Of a DNA stretch of 7,718 nucleotides, positions 1 to 4,796 are shown piece by piece. Numbering within the stretch: the stretch's first letter is position 1; the number at the start of each line of letters is the position of its first letter. The stretch covers positions 1-7,718 of the forward strand of contig CBIHPC010000285.1 of assembly GCA_966211305.1 (NCBI GenBank), written 5' to 3'. This stretch comes from Niastella sp966211305. Lineage in GTDB: Bacteria; Bacteroidota; Bacteroidia; Chitinophagales; Chitinophagaceae. Made by a program: the position numbers and the translations under genes. The notes under the pieces are model-generated. The model saw only the letters and a program-made list of their open reading frames with translations, ran no database searches and had not been told where the DNA came from.

Positions 1-32
1 GCTTTAAAAATTGTTGCACAAAAAAACAAGGA

Positions 33-809
33 ATGAATTTTAACCTCACACAGATTCCCGAAAGGATAAAGAAACCACGCAACAGCGGCATTACAATGGT
101 AATGGACAAAGGCCTGAGCATTCCGGAAGCGCAGAATATGATGAGTGTCGGACACCCCCACATCGATATCGTTAAGCTCGGCTTTGGTACATCCTTCGTA
201 ACACCGAACCTGCGCGAAAAGATCGAAGTTTACAAATCGTACGACATTCCCGTTTATTTTGGTGGCACTTTGTTTGAGGCGTTCCTGATCCGTAACCAGT
301 TCAATGATTATATCAGTGTTTGTAAAGATTATGGTATAACCTATATGGAGGTGAGTGACGGATCTATCAATATCCCACACGCTGAAAAATGCGGTTATAT
401 TGAAAAGCTGGCAAAGCACGGAACGGTGTTGAGTGAAGTTGGAAGTAAAGATGCTGCCCACATTATTCCCCCTTACAAATGGATTGAACTGATGCGCGCC
501 GAACTGGACGCCGGTTCATCGTATGTGATCGCCGAAGCCCGCGAAGCCGGTAACGTAGGTATTTACCGTGGAAGCGGTGAAGTGCGTGAAGGCCTGGTAC
601 AGGAGATCCTTACACAAATTCCCGGAGAAAAGATCCTTTGGGAAGCGCCGCAAAAAGCACAGCAATTGTATTTTATAGAGCTGCTGGGCTGCAACGTAAA
701 CCTGGGTAATATTGCACCCACCGAAGTAATTCCTTTGGAAACGATGCGTATTGGTTTGCGCGGCGATACGTTCAATTTGTTCCTGAATGGAAATGGAACG
801 GGGAAGTAG
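33..809 (+). CDS. comA: Phosphosulfolactate synthase (ComA family)
   Basis: Probable (2R)-phospho-3-sulfolactate synthase, the cytoplasmic TIM-barrel enzyme that adds sulfite to phosphoenolpyruvate. The 258 residues match the usual family length of about 250. Recognisable ComA blocks run in order: MDKG (24-27), VKLGFGTS (47-54), VYFGGTLFE (74-82), MEVSDGS (105-111), LSEVGSKD (133-140), ELDAGSSYVIAEARE (157-171), WEAPQKAQQ (203-211), NVNLGNI (221-227) and LRGDT (242-246). The ATG at 33 is directly preceded by AAGGA, too close to act as a normal Shine-Dalgarno, as is common in Bacteroidota. In methanogens this is the first step of coenzyme M synthesis; in Bacillus it makes spore sulfolactate. 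Neither applies here, so a role in sulfonate or sulfonolipid precursor supply is inference. No comB or comC is visible nearby. aroE follows 104 nt later on the same strand. Confidence 0.85.
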   Translation: MNFNLTQIPERIKKPRNSGITMVMDKGLSIPEAQNMMSVGHPHIDIVKLGFGTSFVTPNLREKIEVYKSYDIPVYFGGTLFEAFLIRNQFNDYISVCKDYGITYMEVSDGSINIPHAEKCGYIEKLAKHGTVLSEVGSKDAAHIIPPYKWIELMRAELDAGSSYVIAEAREAGNVGIYRGSGEVREGLVQEILTQIPGEKILWEAPQKAQQLYFIELLGCNVNLGNIAPTEVIPLETMRIGLRGDTFNLFLNGNGTGK

Positions 810-824
810 GTTGAGGAGTGATAA

Positions 825-864
825 AGTTGACGAGTTGACAAGTTAACTGGTTAACGAGTTAACC
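825..864 (+). repeat. Period-8 tandem array, GTTRAC class, copy 1
   Basis: Five degenerate 8-bp units in exact register, consensus RGTTRACN, begin at 825, 833, 841, 849 and 857, starting 15 bp after the comA stop. Two units carry GTTGAC and three carry the palindrome GTTAAC. The array is bracketed by a 7-bp inverted repeat, GTGATAA (818-824) and TTATCAC (869-875). The last two units can pair as GGTTAAC (849-855) with GTTAACC (858-864), but no T-run follows, so this is not a standard terminator. A second copy of the class lies at 2348-2371. Function unknown. Confidence 0.75.
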
Positions 865-913
865 AGGATTATCACGTAAAAATCGCGAAGCTAAAAAATC
901 AAAGACATCTGCA

Positions 914-1648
914 ATGAGGAAATATGGCTTGATTGGCTATCCTTTGAGCCATTCATTTTCCCAGAAATATTTTACTGAAAAGTTCCGGCGGGAAGGCATC
1001 ACGGATTGCGTGTATGAGAATTTCCCGCTGGAAACTATCGATGAATTTGCTGCGCTTATTCAAAACAATCCCGGCCTGAACGGCCTTAACGTTACCATCC
1101 CGTATAAGGAAAAAGTAATTCCCTTCCTCACCGCCCAAAGTAATGTGGTCAAATCAATAGGCGCCTGTAATTGCATCAGGATAGAGAATGGTACGCTCAC
1201 CGGCCACAATACCGATGTGGTTGGTTTTGAAGAGTCTTTACGGCCTTTGTTGCAGCCGCATCACAGGAAGGCGCTGGTGCTGGGCACCGGCGGCGCTGCC
1301 AAAGCCGTGCATTATGTGCTCGATAAACTGGGCATCGCCTTTTATGAAGTATCACGCACACCAGGCAACGCCCGTCAGCTCTCGTACCGGCAGGTTGATG
1401 AAACCGTTATAAAAGAACATGAGGTGATCATCAATACCAGTCCGCTCGGCATGTACCCCAACATCAATGAATGCCCGGTTTTACCTTACCAGGCGCTTAC
1501 CCCAAAGCACTACCTGTTCGATCTGGTTTATAATCCCGAAAAGACCTTATTTCTGCAAAAAGGGGAGGAGCAGGGGGCTGCTATCAAAAATGGGCATGAT
1601 ATGCTTATTATTCAGGCGGAGGAGAGTTGGAGAATATGGAATGCATAA
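914..1648 (+). CDS. aroE: Shikimate dehydrogenase (NADP+)
   Basis: Catalyses NADPH-dependent reduction of 3-dehydroshikimate to shikimate, the fourth step of the chorismate pathway, in the cytoplasm. The 244 residues are slightly short for AroE (about 250-280) but complete. The shikimate-binding motif PLSHSFS is at 10-16, NVTIPYK with catalytic Lys65 at 59-65, and GHNTD with catalytic Asp101 at 97-101. The nucleotide-binding glycine loop GTGGAAKA is at 124-131, NTSPLGM at 174-180, FDLVYNP at 202-208, and the C-terminal NGHDMLIIQAEESW block at 226-239. The ATG at 914 starts directly before the conserved KYGLIGYP, so it is the natural start; no Shine-Dalgarno is visible. I see no clear promoter in the 104-nt gap after comA, so cotranscription is likely. 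Its stop codon (1646-1648) falls inside the first unit of a period-8 array. Confidence 0.93.
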   Translation: MRKYGLIGYPLSHSFSQKYFTEKFRREGITDCVYENFPLETIDEFAALIQNNPGLNGLNVTIPYKEKVIPFLTAQSNVVKSIGACNCIRIENGTLTGHNTDVVGFEESLRPLLQPHHRKALVLGTGGAAKAVHYVLDKLGIAFYEVSRTPGNARQLSYRQVDETVIKEHEVIINTSPLGMYPNINECPVLPYQALTPKHYLFDLVYNPEKTLFLQKGEEQGAAIKNGHDMLIIQAEESWRIWNA

Positions 1649-1691
1649 TTAGCTAATGTGCTAATTTGCTAATTCGATAATGTGATAATGA
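1644..1691 (+). repeat. Period-8 tandem array, GCTAAT class
   Basis: Six 8-bp units in exact register start at 1644, 1652, 1660, 1668, 1676 and 1684. Three read GCTAATnn, two GATAATnn, and the first (CATAATTA) overlaps the aroE stop codon, TAA at 1646-1648. Every unit holds a TAA triplet, so stops recur in all three reading frames. The array occupies the aroE side of a 182-bp convergent gap that also holds a different period-8 array on the opposite side. No GC-rich hairpin with a T-run is present. Function unknown. Confidence 0.75.
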
Positions 1692-1770
1692 AATACAATG
1701 GGAAGGCTTAATTAGTTAATGGAATACAGCTTCGCATAAACGTGTATGGCGGTTGTTGATATTTTGTATT

Positions 1771-1825
1771 TGCTTTATGCCTCGTTGCCTCGTTGCCTTT
1801 ATGCCTTGTTCCCTCTTTCCCTTTT
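1771..1825 (-). repeat. Period-8 tandem array, AGGCA class
   Basis: Read on the minus strand, this is six 8-bp units ending in AGGCA or AGGGA, plus one 7-bp unit. On the plus strand the units are TGCCTCGT-like and start at 1778, 1786, 1794, 1802, 1810 and 1818, with TGCTTTA at 1771-1777. Units at 1778 and 1786 are identical. The array begins 5 bp after the thioesterase stop codon (TGA, 1831-1833 on the minus strand), so it lies in the predicted 3' untranslated region. The sense strand is purine-rich, with little self-pairing. Function unknown. Confidence 0.7.
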
Positions 1826-1830
1826 TCGCA

Positions 1831-2262
1831 TCAGGCCTTTAACCTTTCTATAACTTCCATCGGAACGGCTGCTACCTTCTTCTTCTCATAATCATAACAA
1901 ACCATGCCGGTTTTGGCAACGGCTACCGTTATGGTTTTATCGCCGGCGCGTTTTTCGAGTTTATAATACAGATCGAAGGATATTTTTGAAAAGTCGCCCG
2001 CTGCTACGGAAACAAGCACTTCATCACCGTAGAACAGTTCACTTTTGAATTCGATGGCCACATCGCTCATGATGAGCCCAACGCCCGCCAGATCGAGCTC
2101 GCCATAACCCAATTGCCTCAGGTATTGCACCCGCGCTTCGTGGATCATAGAGAGAATGGTGTCGTTGCCAACGTGTTTACCGTAGTTAAGATCGGTAATG
2201 CGTACAGGGATAGTGGTGGAAAATGCGAATTGCTCAGGTAGCTCAACTTTTATTCTGGCCAT
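1831..2262 (-). CDS. Acyl-CoA thioesterase, 4HBT hotdog fold
   Basis: A 143-residue single hotdog-domain protein of the 4-hydroxybenzoyl-CoA thioesterase/YbgC/FadM type, expected to hydrolyse acyl-CoA thioesters in the cytoplasm. The family signature is present: VRITDLNYGKHVGN at 20-33, with Asp24 in the position of the catalytic acid, then the helix with HEARVQYLRQLG at 41-52 (Glu42 conserved). Strand segments follow, including VAIEFKSELFYGDEVLV at 68-84, and the domain ends with the strand around KTGMVCYDYEKKK (117-129). The length is normal for the family. The substrate cannot be read from sequence: aliphatic acyl-CoA, aryl-CoA or acyl-ACP are all possible. The ATG at 2262 is the natural start. 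A good TAnnTTTG promoter box lies 59 nt upstream. The gene is convergent with aroE and codirectional with the anti-sigma-like gene behind it. Confidence 0.85.
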   Translation of the reverse strand: MARIKVELPEQFAFSTTIPVRITDLNYGKHVGNDTILSMIHEARVQYLRQLGYGELDLAGVGLIMSDVAIEFKSELFYGDEVLVSVAAGDFSKISFDLYYKLEKRAGDKTITVAVAKTGMVCYDYEKKKVAAVPMEVIERLKA

Positions 2263-2320
2263 GCTTGTGTAGTTAGAATAATGCCGCGACAGCTAACGGG
2301 CTGCCATTTATTGTGAGGCT

Positions 2321-2352
2321 CAAAGCTAATGAAACCTTGCCAACCCCGTCAA
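2321..2352 (-). promoter_or_regulatory. Bacteroidota-type promoter for the thioesterase
   Basis: On the minus strand TAGCTTTG (2328-2321) is a perfect TAnnTTTG -7 box. The sequence TTG (2352-2350) lies 21 nt upstream, within the usual range for the -33 element. That TTG is part of a GTTGAC unit of the period-8 array at 2348-2371, so the repeat appears to supply the upstream promoter element. The predicted 5' leader is roughly 50 nt. Based on motif match only. Confidence 0.55.
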
Positions 2353-2371
2353 CCAGTTAACTTGTCAACTT
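2348..2371 (-). repeat. Period-8 tandem array, GTTRAC class, copy 2
   Basis: Three 8-bp units (2348, 2356, 2364) read GTCAACnn, GTTAACnn, GTCAACnn on the plus strand; on the minus strand they are GTTGAC, GTTAAC, GTTGAC spaced by 8. The 22-bp core is the reverse complement of part of copy 1 near 833-854 with a single mismatch. It starts 4 bp past the stop of the anti-sigma-like gene. Relative to the gene in front, its orientation (GTTGAC sense) is the same as copy 1 after comA. Confidence 0.7.
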
Positions 2372-2375
2372 TCCC

Positions 2376-3413
2376 CTACTCTTCATCCGCAACCAACAGA
2401 TCTCTCAATTCGAGGATGTCGGTAAAACTGGTGGCGGTAGGAACGAAGGATGCCTGGTGCAGGAATTTTTCTTTCCATTCACTGAAGCGGATCTTCCACA
2501 GGCTGCTTTCGCGGGTCATGAGGTCGAACTCATCCTGCGGTTCCACATCCTGGTTGATGGCGCTGATGATATGCAGGAATTTCGAAGAAATACGGGTTTG
2601 TTCACCGTTGGGGCTGGTAACGGTGATATAACAATCATCGGGTGCAATGAGTTTTTTATCAAGGATAACCTGGCCTTTGGCATCGCGGATAAGCGGGGCC
2701 TCAACCGTTGGGTTATTGTTCTCTGTAAAATCAACCTGCACATCATCCATGCCTGAATAGCTGGTAGCTATAGGCTGGTAATCGTACCAGGCAGTACGGC
2801 GGGCGCCATGGCGGTTGCCGTATTTCCGGTTAATGATGCCGGTTTCAACATCCGTTAAAGCAGCCAGCGGCTTTTGGCTCAACTGTTCCCGCTCAACCGG
2901 GCGTTCGCCAATTTCGGTATCCATGGTGCGTAACCGGGCCGAAGGACGTTCATTGACAGTTGATGGTTTCTCCTGCGGCGTTACGGTGGCGATATCGGTT
3001 GTATTGTTCTTATCTGAAAAGTACCAGGCGCCAATGGCAAGTAAAACCATGGCGGCGGCAGCGGCAATGGCTTTGCGGCTATGCATGGAAATAAGCCGGC
3101 CTTCTTTTTTTGCAGGTTGTTGGGGTAACCGGGCAGCGATCTTTTTCCAAACGGATGCGGGCGGCGTTACAAGCAGCTCATACATTTTTTGACCAACGGA
3201 GGCTTCATCTGCCTTTAATTCCGTATCCAGTTGGGCGGTAATACCGGTCCATACGCCGGGCGGCGGCGTTACCGAAATGTCGATCATTTTTTGTGCGACG
3301 GGGAGCTCAGTGGCATCAAATTCAGCATCGAGCCTCGACTCAATTTGAGGCCATACGCCGGGCGGAGGCGGAACTTCCAGGTTATAGAGCGTATGTTTAA
3401 TATTCGTTGCCAT
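2376..3413 (-). CDS. Single-pass membrane protein, probable anti-sigma factor
   Basis: A 345-residue protein with a cytoplasmic N-terminus, one transmembrane helix (about 114-133) and a long periplasmic tail. The N-terminus holds three tandem 34-residue repeats beginning at 9, 43 and 77, each built around PPPGVW or PPASVW followed by I and L at helical spacing and closing with an xVxQK-like linker (first two copies). The C-terminal part contains a strand-rich segment (ITVTSPNGEQTRISSKF, 263-279) and an aromatic block (LWKIRFSEWKEKF, 305-317). This architecture resembles uncharacterised proteins that sit beside ECF sigma factors in Chitinophagaceae, from memory. The gene starts 8 nt after the sigma stop, so the two are probably cotranscribed. 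An anti-sigma role is inference from position and topology; there is no zinc-binding HxxxCxxC motif. Confidence 0.65.
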   Translation of the reverse strand: MATNIKHTLYNLEVPPPPGVWPQIESRLDAEFDATELPVAQKMIDISVTPPPGVWTGITAQLDTELKADEASVGQKMYELLVTPPASVWKKIAARLPQQPAKKEGRLISMHSRKAIAAAAAMVLLAIGAWYFSDKNNTTDIATVTPQEKPSTVNERPSARLRTMDTEIGERPVEREQLSQKPLAALTDVETGIINRKYGNRHGARRTAWYDYQPIATSYSGMDDVQVDFTENNNPTVEAPLIRDAKGQVILDKKLIAPDDCYITVTSPNGEQTRISSKFLHIISAINQDVEPQDEFDLMTRESSLWKIRFSEWKEKFLHQASFVPTATSFTDILELRDLLVADEE

Positions 3414-3421
3414 ATTTACGG

Positions 3422-4000
3422 TTACCGGGTGTAGGATTTTTGTGTGTCGCTTAAATATTGAGCGACCTTTTTTTGTAAAACGGATTTGGCTCGCGCCAGT
3501 TGTGATTTACTGGTTCCTTCACTTATTCCCAGCATATCACCGATCTCTTTATGCGAATACCCTTCTACCACGTACAGGTTGAACACTGCCCGGTAGCCGG
3601 GTGATAATTCCTGAACAATTTTTATAATATCTTTTTCTGCAAGGCTTTCAAGGGCGGTTATGTCGGTATCTTCGATCGATCCCTCTTCTTTTTCGGTAAC
3701 CATCGACAATTTGGTCGATTTCTTCCGGAAATGTTCAATTGAGGTATTTACAAATACCCGCCTGATCCAGCCTTCGAAGGAGCCTTCTGCCCTGAAATGG
3801 TGTAAGTTCCTGTAGATTTTAATGAAACCCTCCTGAAGCAGATCCTGTGCATCCTCTACATTGCTGGCATATCGCAAACAAACCGCGTACATTTTGGGAG
3901 AAAAGCGGTGATACAATTCTTCCTGCATACGCCTTTCTCCGGCAATGCATCCTTTTATTAAGTCGGATTCAGAAATGGTATAGTTGCTTTTTGGCTCCAA
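3422..4000 (-). CDS. RNA polymerase ECF sigma factor, TTG start
   Basis: A 192-residue extracytoplasmic-function sigma factor with only regions 2 and 4. Region 2 spans about 26-93 and includes YHRFSPKMYAVCLRYASNVEDAQDLLQEGFIKIYRNL (30-66; the DAQDLLQE segment binds core polymerase) and GWIRRVFVNTSIEHFRKK (77-94) for -10 recognition. Region 4 spans about 125-178, with the helix-turn-helix YSHKEIGDMLGISEGTSKSQLARAK at 148-172. The start is a TTG at 4000: an in-frame stop lies at 4007-4009, and the next ATG (residue 25) would cut into the ESDLIKGCIAGERR lead-in that this family conserves. It heads a two-gene unit with the membrane protein downstream, which probably sequesters it until a signal arrives. 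Its target promoters cannot be read from this window. Confidence 0.9.
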   Translation of the reverse strand: MEPKSNYTISESDLIKGCIAGERRMQEELYHRFSPKMYAVCLRYASNVEDAQDLLQEGFIKIYRNLHHFRAEGSFEGWIRRVFVNTSIEHFRKKSTKLSMVTEKEEGSIEDTDITALESLAEKDIIKIVQELSPGYRAVFNLYVVEGYSHKEIGDMLGISEGTSKSQLARAKSVLQKKVAQYLSDTQKSYTR

Positions 4001-4030
4001 AAAATTTTAATCTAAATATTTAAAAGTAAA

Positions 4031-4051
4031 ACGCTAAATGCTGAACGCTAA
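4031..4051 (+). repeat. Period-7 array, ACGCTAA class, left arm upstream of the sigma gene
   Basis: Three 7-bp units in register: ACGCTAA (4031), ATGCTGA (4038), ACGCTAA (4045). The array lies 30 bp upstream of the sigma factor start and faces an inverted, diverged array at 4104-4130, so the rdgB-sigma gap has the shape of an imperfect inverted repeat about 100 bp long. On the minus strand it would be transcribed as part of the sigma leader or the rdgB trailer. Function unknown. Confidence 0.6.
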
Positions 4052-4081
4052 ATCTCGGATTTCCGGCTGTTCCAAATGATT

Positions 4082-4101
4082 CGGGAAGAACCCGTTTCGG
4101 G
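4082..4101. other. Two overlapping small inverted repeats
   Basis: CGGG (4082-4085), CCCG (4091-4094) and CGGG (4098-4101) let the middle block pair with either side, giving two mutually exclusive 4-bp stems with loops of 5 and 3 nt. They sit in the middle of the rdgB-sigma gap between the arms of the period-7 inverted repeat. The stems are short and lack a T-run, so I do not call a terminator. Confidence 0.35.
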
Positions 4102-4103
4102 AG

Positions 4104-4130
4104 CAGCGTTGTGCGTTAAGCCTTTAGCAT
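4104..4130 (-). repeat. Period-7 array, ACGCTAA class, right arm after rdgB
   Basis: Read on the minus strand, 7-bp units run ATGCTAA, AGGCTTA, ACGCACA, ACGCTG from the rdgB stop codon, which overlaps the first base (stop at 4132-4130). This is the same class and opposite orientation to 4031-4051. The two arms share GCTAAA, GCT and AACGC blocks when aligned as reverse complements, so a long imperfect hairpin is possible in RNA. Confidence 0.6.
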
Positions 4131-4726
4131 TAATCTAATCGTGTTTCAAGTACCTGTTCCTGCAAAAATAGTACAAGTTTATCAGCTGCTTTTTTGCGAT
4201 GGCTGAGCTCATTCTTTTCGGCCATGCTCATTTGGGCAAAAGTGCGGTCGCCGCCGGCCGGAATAAACACCGGGTCGTAGCCAAAACCGCCAGTTCCCGC
4301 GGGTTCATCGGTAATGACGCCCTCACAAATGCCTTCAAAAAGCCGTTCCTTTCCTTCCCAGATCAGCGAGATCACTGTACGAAAACGGGCTTTTCTGTTT
4401 TCCGTATTGCCCAGTTTATTCAATAATTTCTCCACATTTTTGTCGAAGGCCTTATCTTCCCCGGCATAGCGGGCGCTTTTAACGCCGGGTTCGCCGTTCA
4501 GGGCTTCCACTTCGAGCCCCGTATCCTCACTGAAGCAATGCCCGCCGGTAAGCTGGTGAATGGTGCGCGATTTTTCAGAAGCGTTTGCTTCCAGCGTATC
4601 GTGCGGTTCGGGAATATCGACATCGATACCGGCCTGTTTAAGGCTGATCACTTCAAGCCGATCGCCGATCGCTGCCTGTATCTCTTCTACTTTATGTTGG
4701 TTATTGGTTGCGAATATTAATTTCAT
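4130..4726 (-). CDS. rdgB: XTP/dITP pyrophosphatase (RdgB/HAM1)
   Basis: Hydrolyses non-canonical purine nucleoside triphosphates (ITP, dITP, XTP) to the monophosphate and pyrophosphate, keeping deaminated purines out of DNA and RNA. It acts in the cytoplasm as a Mg2+-dependent dimer. The 198 residues match the family. Motifs: KLIFATNNQHK at 2-12 (nucleotide-binding loop), SEDTGLEVEAL at 66-76 with the catalytic-site Asp68, GEPGVKSARY at 78-87, GGFGYDPVF at 146-154, and SHR at 175-177. I chose the ATG at 4726 over a GTG six codons upstream, because the family begins directly at this MKLIFATNN segment. The gene follows the psi-like gene on the same strand with a 70-nt gap occupied by an inverted pair of period-7 arrays. 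No convincing promoter of its own is visible, so readthrough from the gene upstream is likely. Confidence 0.93.
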   Translation of the reverse strand: MKLIFATNNQHKVEEIQAAIGDRLEVISLKQAGIDVDIPEPHDTLEANASEKSRTIHQLTGGHCFSEDTGLEVEALNGEPGVKSARYAGEDKAFDKNVEKLLNKLGNTENRKARFRTVISLIWEGKERLFEGICEGVITDEPAGTGGFGYDPVFIPAGGDRTFAQMSMAEKNELSHRKKAADKLVLFLQEQVLETRLD

Positions 4727-4733
4727 GCAAAAT

Positions 4734-4761
4734 AAGCTTAACACTTAACGCTAAATACACC
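4734..4761 (+). repeat. Period-7 array, ACGCTAA class, left arm before rdgB
   Basis: Units at 4734 (AAGCTTA), 4741 (ACACTTA), 4748 (ACGCTAA) and 4755 (ATACACC, the most diverged). It lies 7 bp upstream of the rdgB start codon and faces the inverted array at 4769-4796 across a 7-bp spacer. ACGCTAAAT (4748-4756) can pair with ATTCAGCGT (4780-4788) at 8 of 9 positions, giving a hairpin in the psi-like/rdgB intercistronic RNA. Confidence 0.6.
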
Positions 4762-4768
4762 AATAAAA

Positions 4769-4796
4769 TGCGTTTGGCATTCAGCGTTCTGCGGTT
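4769..4796 (-). repeat. Period-7 array, ACGCTAA class, right arm after the psi-like gene
   Basis: On the minus strand the 7-bp units are ACCGCAG, AACGCTG, AATGCCA, AACGCAT, starting directly after the stop codon of the psi-like gene (TAA, 4799-4797). Same class and arrangement as the array that follows rdgB at 4104-4130. Together the two gaps show the same inverted design at two neighbouring loci. Confidence 0.6.

Noticed and set aside
849..864. Hairpin GGTTAAC/GTTAACC as a terminator for comA
   Set aside because: The stem is AT-rich with a 2-nt loop and no T-run; it arises from the palindromic repeat units.
825..864. CRISPR array or attachment site
   Set aside because: Units are 8 bp with no spacers, and there are no cas or integrase genes in the window.
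2815..3192. Open frame antisense to the anti-sigma-like gene, with a possible membrane stretch
   Set aside because: It is the shadow of the Ala-rich transmembrane region; the minus-strand protein has recognisable repeats and operon context, and the antisense frame does not.
4727..4744. A GTG-initiated six-residue extension of RdgB
   Set aside because: The family starts directly at MKLIFATNN, and the extension lies in the period-7 array.
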